In this document: positions 25,214 through 33,103 of the stretch, piece after piece
Layout of the letters: the number at the start of each line of letters is the position of its first letter
Numbering within the stretch: position 1 is the first letter of the stretch
Assembly (NCBI RefSeq): GCF_965216805.1
Contig: NZ_CBDCGN010000003.1
Span: 744,001 to 808,000, forward strand
Origin: Panacagrimonas sp965216805
Lineage (GTDB): Bacteria; Pseudomonadota; Gammaproteobacteria; Nevskiales; Nevskiaceae
Reading direction: 5' to 3'
Length of the DNA stretch: 64,000 nucleotides
Notes under the pieces: model-generated
The model's database searches: none
Told to the model about the DNA's origin: nothing
Seen by the model: the letters and a program-made list of their open reading frames with translations, nothing else
Position numbers and translations under genes: made by a program

Positions 25214-26707
25214 ATGAGTCAGCCCAGTGCCGCCGAGATCGCGCGCGCGGCCGCCAGCACCGCGGTCGGCCGTCCCAACTTCATCGCCCGCACCGCGCTG
25301 GACACGCCGCAGCGCCGCATCGCCATCGAGCAGCTCGTCGCCCTCATCGCCGAGCAACAGCTCGAAGTGGTGCGGGTGGGTTTCGTTGACAGCCACGGGC
25401 AGGTGCGCATCCATCCGATCGCTGCACGGCACTTCGCGCAGGCGGCGCGCAATGGTGTGGCCTTCACCGCCGCGGTGCTGGCAATGGACAGCGCCAACCT
25501 CATTTTCCAGAACGTGTTCTCCGCCGACGGCGGTTTCGGCGTCGAGCACATGGGCGGCGCCGGCGACATGCTGGCGATGCCCGACCCGGCCACGTTCCGC
25601 GTGCTGCCGTGGGCGCGCAAGACCGGCTGGGTGCTCAGCGATCTGTACCTGTCCAATGGCGAGCGCTGCCCGCTGGATCCACGCTGGATGATGCAGAAGG
25701 CCTGCAGCGCGCTGGATGCCTTGGGCTTCAAGTTTGTCGGCGGCGCCGAGATCGAATGCCACGTGCTGAAGATCGCCGATGCGCAGACCGAGCTTGCACA
25801 CTGCACCCAGCCGCCGAATCCGCCGCAGGTCACCGCGTTGCGCCACGGCTTCCAGTACATGAACGACCAGGTCGTCGATGCGCTGGAGCCTTTGATCGAG
25901 CCATTGCGCGAGGCGCTGGTCGGCATGGGTCTGCCGCTGCGCACCCTGGAAGCCGAGTGGGGGCCGGGCCAGATCGAGATCACGCTGGACCCGCTGGTCG
26001 GGGTGGAAGCGGCCGACGCGGTGATCATGTTGCGTAGCGCCGTCAAGCAGGTTGCCCGGCGCCTGGGTCTGGTCGCCTCGTTCATGGCCAAGCCCAACCT
26101 GCCGAATGTTTTTTCCAGCGGCTGGCATCTGCATCAATCGCTGGTGCACAGCGCCAGCGGCGCCAATGCGTTCACTGCGGACGGCGACCACGTGTCCGAA
26201 ACCGGCCGCCACTTCATCGGCGGCCTGCTGCGCCATGTGCGCGCCGGCATCGCGTTCTCCAACCCCACCATCAACGGCTACAAGCGCCTCAACGCCAATC
26301 CGCTGTCGCCCAAGCGGGCGGTGTGGTCGATCGACAACAAGGCCGCCATGTGCCGGCTGGTGGGCGGTGCCGGTGACCCGGCCACCCGTGTCGAGAACCG
26401 CACCGGTGAACCGGCCGCCAATCCCTACCTGTACATGGCGAGCCAGATCTTTGCCGGCATCGACGGTATGCAGACCCGCTGCGATCCCGGCCCGCCACTG
26501 GACGACCCCTACACGCAGACCCAGATGGAACTGATGCCGGGCAGCCTGATGGAAGCCATCGAGGCGCTGGCCAACTCTGAGCTGTACCGGCAGAACCTGG
26601 GGGATGCGTTCGTGCGCCATTTCGTGGGCATGAAACGCCACGAAATCTCGCGCTTCCTGTCCTATGTCACCGACTGGGAGCAGCGCGAGTATTTTGAGAT
26701 GTATTGA
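25214..26707 (+). CDS. Glutamine synthetase-like gamma-glutamyl ligase, 497 aa
   Basis: Complete glutamine synthetase fold: an N-terminal beta-grasp part (VRVGFVDSHGQVRIHP) and the catalytic core with GAEIECHVLK (metal glutamates), EAEWGPGQIEITL, NVFSSGWHLHQSL (glutamate-site histidines), NPTINGYKRLNANPL and ENRTGEPAANPYLYMA. It lacks the adenylylation loop of housekeeping GlnA and groups with catabolic ligases that join glutamate to amines. Placement 19 bases after a ring dioxygenase recalls aniline-type pathways, where gamma-glutamylanilide synthase precedes the dioxygenase. Amine substrate is inferred. Confidence 0.85.
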   Translation: MSQPSAAEIARAAASTAVGRPNFIARTALDTPQRRIAIEQLVALIAEQQLEVVRVGFVDSHGQVRIHPIAARHFAQAARNGVAFTAAVLAMDSANLIFQNVFSADGGFGVEHMGGAGDMLAMPDPATFRVLPWARKTGWVLSDLYLSNGERCPLDPRWMMQKACSALDALGFKFVGGAEIECHVLKIADAQTELAHCTQPPNPPQVTALRHGFQYMNDQVVDALEPLIEPLREALVGMGLPLRTLEAEWGPGQIEITLDPLVGVEAADAVIMLRSAVKQVARRLGLVASFMAKPNLPNVFSSGWHLHQSLVHSASGANAFTADGDHVSETGRHFIGGLLRHVRAGIAFSNPTINGYKRLNANPLSPKRAVWSIDNKAAMCRLVGGAGDPATRVENRTGEPAANPYLYMASQIFAGIDGMQTRCDPGPPLDDPYTQTQMELMPGSLMEAIEALANSELYRQNLGDAFVRHFVGMKRHEISRFLSYVTDWEQREYFEMY

Positions 26708-27037
26708 TTGAGGCGCCGGCGCAAACGATCCCGCCGAATGGTGTGAAGCGGGCACGCCGGAGCTGGCTGAAATCGCGCGTGCGGTTTGCAGAGCCGTCGT
26801 TCCAGGCCGTCACAACCCGCTTCAGGGCGCCCGCGTCCCACTTACCCGCCGGAATATCCCGCTGGTCCCGTGCTGGCCCTGCACCGGTCTCCGCGAATGG
26901 AAGATGGCACCCATGGCACCGGACTTGCACCCCTGCCGAGCAGTCACGGAAGTCGCGTCAAGAATCCGTGACTCACGGTCGGTCGATGCAAGACGGTTGC
27001 CGATTGTGTTGCCCTATCCCCAGATCCGGAGCTCGCC
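26708..27037. other. 330-base intergenic region after the glutamine synthetase-like gene
   Basis: No coding pattern recognised. It holds one clear inverted repeat, AGTCACGGA at 26942-26950 and TCCGTGACT at 26965-26973 (9-base stem, 14-base loop), without a T run. It may end the upstream transcript or regulate the small gene that follows. Confidence 0.4.
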
Positions 27038-27136
27038 ATGAAATCTGAAACCGCTTCCCACCTGCCCGCGGTCGCCTTTGTGTTCGGCACGCTGCTACTT
27101 GCCGTGCTGTGCGTGTACGGGGTCAGCATCGGCTGA
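27038..27136 (+). CDS. Predicted single-pass small membrane protein, 32 aa
   Basis: Short open frame with GGAG seven bases before the ATG. The product, beginning MKSETASHLP, has one strong hydrophobic helix (AVAFVFGTLLLAVLCVYGVS, about residues 11-30). Eight bases after the stop begins a perfect 10-base-stem hairpin, so start, helix and terminator together suggest a real small gene. Family unknown; a subunit or regulator of a membrane complex is the usual role for such proteins. Confidence 0.5.
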   Translation: MKSETASHLPAVAFVFGTLLLAVLCVYGVSIG

Positions 27137-27143
27137 ACCCGAA

Positions 27144-27179
27144 GGCGCCAGGGCTGGCCTGAACGCGGGCCCTGGCGCC
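27144..27179 (+). terminator. Strong hairpin after the small membrane protein gene
   Basis: GGCGCCAGGG at 27144-27153 pairs perfectly with CCCTGGCGCC at 27170-27179 across a 16-base loop. No T run follows, so it is either a factor-dependent terminator or a 3' stabiliser. It lies between convergent transcription units. Confidence 0.55.
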
Positions 27180-27247
27180 AACGGCAGCTGCGGAGCCCTC
27201 ATCGAGGGCGTGCCTGTTCGCAGGCGTCAATCCGATCATCCTTCGGA

Positions 27248-27574
27248 CTACTTCGCGACCTCCGGCGCGTCGATGCAGACCTGCCCGTCTTCCAGGGTGA
27301 CCGGGAAGGTCTTGAGGGCAACGGTGCAGGGGAACGACAACGCCGCGCCGGTTCGCAGATCGAACGTGCCGCCGTGAAACGCGCATTCGATCACCGCGCC
27401 GTCCTGGTCGCCGTCGGTCAGCATCGCCAGGCCGTGCGTGCATACATTGCTGGTGACGAAGAACTCGTCGCCCGCGCGATATACCGCTAGCGGCCCAAAG
27501 CCTTCAGGCTGAACGGCGAGCGGCTGACCTTCGACCACGTCCTCGATCCTCGCCAATCCGATCCGCGCGCTCAC
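27248..27574 (-). CDS. Rieske [2Fe-2S] ferredoxin of a dioxygenase system, 108 aa
   Basis: Small soluble electron carrier. Cluster ligands are C45 and H47 in SNVCTHGLAML and C64 and H67 in IECAFHGGTFD, the CxH...CxxH pattern of biphenyl/naphthalene dioxygenase ferredoxins. It starts at GTG 27574, supported by GGAGG seven bases upstream. It is downstream of and co-directional with the extradiol dioxygenase, and the likely partner of the oxygenase at 23300-25194. Confidence 0.92.
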   Translation of the reverse strand: MSARIGLARIEDVVEGQPLAVQPEGFGPLAVYRAGDEFFVTSNVCTHGLAMLTDGDQDGAVIECAFHGGTFDLRTGAALSFPCTVALKTFPVTLEDGQVCIDAPEVAK

Positions 27575-27610
27575 GACATCACCTCCGTGCGCATCGTCGT
27601 CGGTTCGCCT

Positions 27611-28513
27611 TTACAGATCGATGTCGACGCCATAGCCCTTGGCCTCCACGCCGTGGCCGAAGATGTCGCTGGTGTAGTGCTCCTGCTGGGCGGGGGCCTT
27701 GCGCGCGCCCCAGCCCAACTCCCACAGCCAGCCGGAGGGATTGGCGCAGTAGAAGGTCAGCGCCTGGTCGTTGGAGTGCTTGCCGAGCTGCAGCGCCACG
27801 TCGACCTTGTCGCGGCGGATGCTGTCGTGGGCCAGTCCGAGGTCGTCCAGTTCGGTGTATTCGATCATCAGATGGTTGATGCGCTTGTCCATCGGCCCCA
27901 GGCCAAACGCCACCGAGTGCTGGCGCTCGTTGCAGTGCATGAACGTGGGTTGCGCGATCATCCCGTTGGGCAGCGCCAGCTTGTACTCCACCGACCCGCG
28001 CAGGCCCAGCAGCGAGTAGAAGCGATACGCGGCCGCGTCATCGCTCTGGCGCAGGATGCAGTGACCCAGACCCTCGCTGCCGGTCACGAAACGCCCGAAC
28101 ATGGGCCGGCCCGGATGGAACGGTCTGGCGCTGTCGATCAGCGGCCCGTAGAAGATCTCGGTGGGATTTCCGCCCGGGTCGACCAGCTTGAGCAGCCCCA
28201 GCACGCGGCGTTCCCGCGCTTCGGCCTCGGTGCCCACCCGGTATTCAACGCCCGCCTCGCGGAGCTGCTGCGCCATCGCGTCGAGCTCATCGGGCCCCGC
28301 CACACGCCAGCCCAGGTACTCCAGATCATCGTTGCCGCCGACATGAACCGTGATGCGGTGATGCCAGGAGTCCATGCGCAGGTAGAAGCGGTCGGATTCG
28401 CCCTCGTCCACCACCTGCATGCCGACGATATCGCCGGCATAGCGTTTCCAGGCGGCGGCGTCCTTTACCGAGATGCCCAGATAGCCGAGTTCAGTCACCC
28501 TGGTCCTGCTCAT
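27611..28513 (-). CDS. Extradiol ring-cleavage dioxygenase (BphC/type I VOC family), 300 aa
   Basis: Two-domain vicinal oxygen chelate protein that cleaves catechols meta to the hydroxyls. The iron ligands are probably H151 (GLGHCILRQ), H214 (RINHLMIEY) and E265 (SGWLWELGW), matching the 2-His-1-Glu set of BphC. ATG starts at 28519 and 28513 are six bases apart; AAGGAG is one base from the first and seven from the second, favouring 28513. With the ferredoxin it forms a minus-strand pair convergent with the oxygenase genes. Confidence 0.9.
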   Translation of the reverse strand: MSRTRVTELGYLGISVKDAAAWKRYAGDIVGMQVVDEGESDRFYLRMDSWHHRITVHVGGNDDLEYLGWRVAGPDELDAMAQQLREAGVEYRVGTEAEARERRVLGLLKLVDPGGNPTEIFYGPLIDSARPFHPGRPMFGRFVTGSEGLGHCILRQSDDAAAYRFYSLLGLRGSVEYKLALPNGMIAQPTFMHCNERQHSVAFGLGPMDKRINHLMIEYTELDDLGLAHDSIRRDKVDVALQLGKHSNDQALTFYCANPSGWLWELGWGARKAPAQQEHYTSDIFGHGVEAKGYGVDIDL

Positions 28514-28829
28514 GTCCATGCTCCTTCGTTCTGTAGAGATCATCGTTGGGCTTCGCCCGCCGCCCCGAATCGGGCAGCGCGCAGCAGGCGTTAAGCGGAC
28601 CATGCCGGCGCGCCGACGTTAAGCGCGCGCGTCTATAGCCATCATCAGCGCGGCTGATGGGCCTGACGAGTGGGTGTGTCATCCCATGTCGGAGGACGGA
28701 TTCCAGCGGGCTCCGCTGCTGCGGTTGCGCTTCATCCAAGGGCCGACGAAACGGTCTCCTGCGGCCCACATCGATCCGTGCCCAAAGACGGTTGATTCCG
28801 CGCGCAAGGGCGGGCGTACAATTGCGGAT
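28514..28829. other. 316-base divergent intergenic region
   Basis: Lies between the extradiol dioxygenase and rdgB starts. It contains a perfect palindromic hairpin, CATCAGC-GCG-GCTGATG at 28643-28659, a possible operator for the extradiol unit, and a stretch at 28676-28707 (GTGTCATCC ... GGATTCCAG) weakly resembling one arm of the REP pair at 10404-10495. The TACAAT of rdgB is at its right end. No gene recognised. Confidence 0.45.
28817..28822 (+). promoter_or_regulatory. Candidate -10 box TACAAT of rdgB
   Basis: TACAAT ends seven bases before the rdgB ATG, placing transcription start essentially at the start codon. No ribosome site is visible. Same geometry as the sufE box at 12441. Confidence 0.45.
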
Positions 28830-29423
28830 ATGGATACCGTCGTCATCGCTAGCCGCAATCTCAAGAAAGCGCGCGAACTCGAAGACCTGTTGTCCGACCT
28901 TGGCGTCCGCGTGCGCCGGGTCAGCGAGTTCTCGCCGGTGGAGCCCGCCGAAACCGGTGCCACCTTCATCGAAAATGCCCTGATCAAGGCGCGCCACGCC
29001 GCGGCCGCTTCGGGCCTGCCGGCCATCGCCGACGACTCCGGCCTGTGCGTGGACGCGCTGGATGGCGCGCCCGGCGTGCGCTCCGCGCGTTATGCCGGCG
29101 AACCGGCGTCCGATGCGGTCAACAACGCCAAGCTGCTGGCCGAGATGGAAGGCGTGGCCGACGACGCGCGCAGCGCGCAGTTCGTGTGTCAACTGGTGCT
29201 GCTGCGTGCACCCCACGATCCCATCCCGTTGCTAGCCGAAGGGCGGTGGCGGGGGCAGATCCTGCGCGCGCCGCGCGGTGCACAGGGCTTCGGTTACGAC
29301 CCCTTGTTCTTCGTGCCGGATCAGAACCGGACCGCAGCGGAGATGGATCCGGAGCAGAAGAACCGGATCAGTCACCGCGGCCAGGCCATGACCAGTCTGC
29401 TGCAGAAATTGCGCGGCACATGA
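28830..29423 (+). CDS. rdgB: RdgB/HAM1 non-canonical purine NTP pyrophosphatase, 197 aa
   Basis: Cleans the nucleotide pool by hydrolysing ITP, dITP and XTP. Signature parts: VVIASRNLKKARELEDLL at the N-terminus, GATFIENALIKARHAA, ADDSGLCVDALDGAPGVRSARYAG and the C-terminal GFGYDPLFFVP and KNRISHRGQA. An in-frame frame upstream (to 28674) is not needed; 28830 gives the family's N-terminus. ATGA overlap with hemW. Confidence 0.95.
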   Translation: MDTVVIASRNLKKARELEDLLSDLGVRVRRVSEFSPVEPAETGATFIENALIKARHAAAASGLPAIADDSGLCVDALDGAPGVRSARYAGEPASDAVNNAKLLAEMEGVADDARSAQFVCQLVLLRAPHDPIPLLAEGRWRGQILRAPRGAQGFGYDPLFFVPDQNRTAAEMDPEQKNRISHRGQAMTSLLQKLRGT

Positions 29424-30613
29424 CCACTGTGGCCGTGCCGACGGCCGCGGCACCGCAGTCACCACCCACCGACATCCCCCTCTCGCTGTATCTGCATCTG
29501 CCCTGGTGCGCGCGCAAGTGTCCGTACTGCGACTTCAACTCGCATGCCGTGCGCGGGCCGATTCCCGAAGCGGCCTACGTGGACGCGCTGATCCGCGATC
29601 TGGATTTCGAGCTGCAGGACACTGAAATCCGGCCGGTCGGCAGCGTGTTCTTTGGTGGCGGCACCCCAAGCCTGTTCTCGGCCAGCGCCATCGGCCGTCT
29701 GATCGACCAGGCGGCATGCCGCTTGCAGTTCGCCAGCGACGTCGAGATCACGCTGGAGGCCAACCCCGGCACCGCCGAGGCGGAGAATTTCCGCGGTTAT
29801 CGCGCCGCCGGGGTGAATCGCCTGTCGATCGGCGTGCAGAGCTTCGATGATGCGCAACTCAAGACCCTGGGGCGCATCCACGGTCGCGCCGAGGCGCTGC
29901 GCGCGGTCGATATGGCGCGTGCCGCGGACTTCGACAATCTCAACCTGGATCTGATGTTTGCGCTGCCGGGACAGGCGCAGGATCAGGCGCTGGCAGATCT
30001 GGAGACGGCGATCTCGCTGCACCCCGAGCATCTGTCCTGGTATCACCTGACGATCGAGCCGAATACTGAATTCGCGGCGCGCCCGCCGTCGCTGCCAGAT
30101 GTCGATACCGCGGCCGCGCTGCACGACGCCGGCTGCGAGCGTCTGGCCCGCGCCGGCTTCACGCAGTACGAAACCTCCGCCTTCGCGCAGGCCGGCCGCG
30201 CCTGCCGGCACAACCTCAACTACTGGCAGTTCGGCGATTACCTGGGGATTGGCGCCGGCGCGCACGCCAAGCGCAGCAGCCTGACGGCGGCGGGAATGCG
30301 CATCGAGCGGCGCGCGCGGCACAAGCATCCCAGGACGTTCATGGAGCGCGCAGGAGACCGGTCGGTCCTGCAGGAAGCCCGCCTGTTGCAGGCTGCCGAG
30401 CTGCCGTTCGAGTTCTGCATGAATGCTCTGCGTCTGCACCAGGGTGTGGCGCGCGAAGCGTTCGCGCAACGCACCGGCCGTCGTTTCGAAGAGTTGTGCG
30501 CACCTTTGCGCGAGGCCGAAGGTCTGGGCCTGATCGAACGAAGCGAGGCGCGTCTCATGCCCAGCGAGACCGGGCGCCGCTATCAGAACCGCCTGCTCGA
30601 ATTATTCCTCTGA
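29420..30613 (+). CDS. hemW: HemW radical SAM haem chaperone, 397 aa
   Basis: Radical SAM cluster cysteines C30, C34, C37 in PWCARKCPYCDFNSH; FFGGGTPSLF is the SAM/glycine-rich motif and RLSIGVQSFDD the next conserved block. It lacks the extra N-terminal features of true HemN coproporphyrinogen dehydrogenase, so it is the haem-trafficking HemW paralogue. The C-terminal HemN-type domain occupies about 300-397. Coupled to rdgB, the common proteobacterial pair. Confidence 0.93.
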   Translation: MTTVAVPTAAAPQSPPTDIPLSLYLHLPWCARKCPYCDFNSHAVRGPIPEAAYVDALIRDLDFELQDTEIRPVGSVFFGGGTPSLFSASAIGRLIDQAACRLQFASDVEITLEANPGTAEAENFRGYRAAGVNRLSIGVQSFDDAQLKTLGRIHGRAEALRAVDMARAADFDNLNLDLMFALPGQAQDQALADLETAISLHPEHLSWYHLTIEPNTEFAARPPSLPDVDTAAALHDAGCERLARAGFTQYETSAFAQAGRACRHNLNYWQFGDYLGIGAGAHAKRSSLTAAGMRIERRARHKHPRTFMERAGDRSVLQEARLLQAAELPFEFCMNALRLHQGVAREAFAQRTGRRFEELCAPLREAEGLGLIERSEARLMPSETGRRYQNRLLELFL

Positions 30614-30641
30614 AGCTTTCGCTCGCTCGAAAACGCCCAGC

Positions 30642-30830
30642 ATGCTCGAAGAAGCCTCGGTCACCTGCCCCTATTGCTGGGAGTCCATCGTGCTCGACGT
30701 GGACCTGTCGGCCGGCTCGCAAACCTATACCGAGGACTGCTCAGTGTGCTGTCAGCCGATCCTGGTGCACCTGCGGGTGGACGACCTGGACGAGGCCTGG
30801 ACGGTGGACGTCGAGGCGGAAAACGCTTGA
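30642..30830 (+). CDS. CPXCG-motif cysteine-rich small protein, 62 aa
   Basis: Two CxxC pairs, VTCPYCWESI near residue 9 and DCSVCCQPI near 33, form a probable zinc ribbon, and the C-terminus is acidic (VDDLDEAWTVDVEAENA). It matches the conserved CPXCG-motif family found in many gammaproteobacteria; its role is unknown. It lies 28 bases after hemW and is probably co-transcribed. Confidence 0.8.
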   Translation: MLEEASVTCPYCWESIVLDVDLSAGSQTYTEDCSVCCQPILVHLRVDDLDEAWTVDVEAENA

Positions 30831-30846
30831 CCCTAAGAGCCGCGAT

Positions 30847-30984
30847 TTGCCGCGGATTTCACGGATGAACACAGACCAAAACATGAATCTGCTTAGGGTC
30901 CTTGCTTCACCGATTGGGTGACTTGAACGGCGCTGGCGAGTAGCCGGTTTCCAATCCGTGTCATCCGTGAGATCTGTGGCAAAA
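30847..30984. repeat. MITE-like inverted repeat pair, about 138 bp
   Basis: The left end (30847-30876) reads, on the opposite strand, as GTTCATCCGTGAAATCCGCG and the right end (30951-30984) as TCATCCGTGAGATCTGTGG, so the ends face each other around about 75 bases that contain no gene. A third, single copy is at 21943. The structure is that of a degenerate non-autonomous element or recombined repeat. Confidence 0.6.
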
Positions 30985-30996
30985 GCTTTCTCCAGG

Positions 30997-31377
30997 TTAG
31001 CAGCCGATGTCGCGAGTGTCGGCGTCGTCGGAACTCAGGAAGCGCACGCGCCGTTCCCAGATTGCCAGCACCACGCAACCGTCCTCGCTGCGCACGTGGT
31101 GCTCGGTGCCGGGCGGGTGGATCAGCAGGCTGCCGGTGGGGTGATGGCCGCGCTCGTCGGTCTGGCTGCCCGACAGCACCAGGATGTGCTCGTAGCCCTG
31201 GTGGACGTGCACCGGGGCGTGCGCGCCGGGCTGGTAGCGCAGCAGCATTGCAGCGGGTCCGCCGTCTAGCGTCTCGTAAATCGGCAGGCAGTCGATGCCG
31301 GGATGAAAGGGCTGCCAGGGCCGGTCCTGCACGAAGCGGGCGATGTCGAGCAGGCCTTGCAGTTCCACGGGATTCAT
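30997..31377 (-). CDS. Cupin (ChrR-like) protein, 126 aa
   Basis: Single cupin barrel: metal-binding candidates are in GAHAPVHVHQGYEHILVL (three histidines and a glutamate) and the second motif in HPPGTEHHVRSEDGCVVLAIW. The anti-sigma-type ChrR cupins are the nearest look. It is the last gene on the minus strand of the ureide operon, about 80 bases after the biuret hydrolase-like gene. ATG at 31377 is preferred over a GTG at 31386. Reaction unknown. Confidence 0.75.
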   Translation of the reverse strand: MNPVELQGLLDIARFVQDRPWQPFHPGIDCLPIYETLDGGPAAMLLRYQPGAHAPVHVHQGYEHILVLSGSQTDERGHHPTGSLLIHPPGTEHHVRSEDGCVVLAIWERRVRFLSSDDADTRDIGC

Positions 31378-31459
31378 TGCGAGCACAGCACCATTTACAG
31401 GTCGGGGATGCAGGCTAACGCCTGCGCGCCGATCACGCTCGCCCGGCCGGCGAAGCGCT

Positions 31460-32143
31460 TCAGGCCAGCGCGGCGAGCAGAGCGCTGGAAGTGGACACCG
31501 CGCCGAACACCCCGCCCTGCATCTTGATCATGTGCAGCGCCGCCAGATGATTGGCGTGATCGGTGGCACCGCAGCAGTCTTCCAGCAGCACGCACTCGAA
31601 ACCGCGGTCGTTGCCTTCGCGCATCGTGGTGTGCACGCAGACGTCGGTGGTGATACCGGTGAGCACCAGGTTGTCGATGCCGCGCGTGCGCAGGATCAGC
31701 TCCAGGTCGGTGGCGCAGAACGAGCCCTTGCCGGGCTTGTCGATAATCGGCTCGCCGTCGCGCGGCTTGAGTTCTTCGATGAGGTCCCAGCCCGCTTCGC
31801 CACGCACCAGGATGCGGCCGCAGGGGCCCGGATCGCCGATGCCGGCGCCGATCTGGCGCGAACGCCAGCGCTTGTTGGCCGGCAGGTCGGCCAGGTCCGG
31901 GCGGTGTCCCTCGCGGGTGTGGATCACCAGGAAGCCCTGCGCACGGAAGGCTTCGAGCAGGGTCTGGATCGGCGCGATCGGGGCGCGGGTCAACGCGATG
32001 TCGTAGCCCATCTTGTCGACGTAGCCGCCGACGCCGCAGAAGTCGGTCTGCATGTCGATGATGATCAGCGCGGTGTTGTCGGGCCGCAGTTCGCCGTTCC
32101 AGGGCCAGGGATAGGGTTGGGCGTCGACGTGGCGTGGGGTCAT
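31460..32143 (-). CDS. biuH: Biuret hydrolase-like cysteine amidohydrolase (isochorismatase fold), 227 aa
   Basis: The triad D30 (IIIDMQTDF), K136 (IIDKPGKGSF) and C169 (TDVCVHTT) aligns, with a constant offset of six, to the D36-K142-C175 triad I recall for Rhizobium biuret hydrolase. DPYPWP-type start (DAQPYPWPWNGELRPDNTAL) and LPANKRWRS-IGAGIGDPGPCGRIL are also as in that enzyme. It would convert biuret to allophanate, the substrate of the AtzF-like enzyme of the same operon. AGGAG lies eight bases before the ATG. The gene name is by similarity from memory, not a database match. Confidence 0.75.
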   Translation of the reverse strand: MTPRHVDAQPYPWPWNGELRPDNTALIIIDMQTDFCGVGGYVDKMGYDIALTRAPIAPIQTLLEAFRAQGFLVIHTREGHRPDLADLPANKRWRSRQIGAGIGDPGPCGRILVRGEAGWDLIEELKPRDGEPIIDKPGKGSFCATDLELILRTRGIDNLVLTGITTDVCVHTTMREGNDRGFECVLLEDCCGATDHANHLAALHMIKMQGGVFGAVSTSSALLAALA

Positions 32144-32190
32144 GGTGGTTTCTCCTGCAATGAATCGCGCTTGCAAGGACCGAGCCCCGC

Positions 32191-33000
32191 TTACTGCAGG
32201 ATCCACTTGACCATGGCCTGGGCGACGTCCTCGTCCATGCCGTCGATGCCGAACTTGTTGCGCCAGATCTGGTACTCGACGCCGGCTTGCAGGATGCCGG
32301 CCTTGCCGAACAGTGCGCCGACATCCAGCAGCAGGCGCGGTGCGGTGATGATGTTGTCCTGGTAGCTGACGCCAGGGACCTTGGGGTCCTCGCCCCAGGC
32401 GTAGTCGAAGAAGCCCTCGAACAGCCAGGCAGTCTTGCCCAACGAGAACGGCGAGGCCCACACCAGGGTGATCTGCTGGCCGGTTTCCAGCGCCGCGCTC
32501 TGCGGGTTGCGGATGTACCAGTTGAACTGGAAGAACTGGGTGCCGGGGATCTTCAGGTCCGCGGCCAGGCCGTACAGATAGGTCTGCTCGACGCCCTCGG
32601 AAGGAATCTCCAGGGTGCTGGTGAACAGCAGGTCGATGACGGGCCCGAACTTGAGTTCGGTGCCGAAGATCTTGCCGAAGCTCAGGCGCGGCGAGATCTC
32701 GCCGTAGTACTGGCCGAAGCCCTTGCCGGGGGTGGCGAAGTCGTCACCCTCGCGCTCGCCGTTGGTGATGTCGACGAACAGAAAGGTGTCGCCGTACTTC
32801 CAGACGTTGAAGTGCTCGATGGTGATGACGCTGGCCTCGTCGTCATCGGTGAAGCCGGAAAAATCCTCATTGAAGTCCGCGTAGGTGGTGCCGTACAGGT
32901 ACTGGATGTTGGTGGTGCCGAACAGGGCGCTGCCACCGGCCTGCGCGGGCAGCGCGGTGCAGGCCAACAGGACCAGGACTGCCAGGGACGTGCGATGCAT
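32191..33000 (-). CDS. Tsx-like outer-membrane channel protein, 269 aa
   Basis: Signal peptide of about 21 residues (LACTALPAQA) followed by a beta-barrel: alternating hydrophobic strands, many aromatic residues and a C-terminal aromatic-hydrophobic end (AQAMVKWILQ). TNIQYLYGTTYADF and FFDYAWGEDPKVPGVSYQ are reminiscent of the nucleoside-specific Tsx/DUF5020 barrel group. In this operon it would admit the ureide or purine-like substrate to the periplasm. Substrate inferred from context. Confidence 0.75.
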   Translation of the reverse strand: MHRTSLAVLVLLACTALPAQAGGSALFGTTNIQYLYGTTYADFNEDFSGFTDDDEASVITIEHFNVWKYGDTFLFVDITNGEREGDDFATPGKGFGQYYGEISPRLSFGKIFGTELKFGPVIDLLFTSTLEIPSEGVEQTYLYGLAADLKIPGTQFFQFNWYIRNPQSAALETGQQITLVWASPFSLGKTAWLFEGFFDYAWGEDPKVPGVSYQDNIITAPRLLLDVGALFGKAGILQAGVEYQIWRNKFGIDGMDEDVAQAMVKWILQ

Positions 33001-33103
33001 GGAAGGAGACTCCTCGGGTTTTGGCAAGGCCGTCCCGGTCCTGCCCGCCAGGGCAGGGTCGGGTCCGGCATGGATGAAGGGGAACCGCGTGCGACGATAC
33101 GGC

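Noticed and set aside
31460..32143. Nicotinamidase or isochorismatase proper
   Set aside because: The protein has the family triad but also the DAQPYPWPWNG start and NKRWRS..GAGIGDPGPCGR block of biuret hydrolases, and its neighbours are ureide genes.
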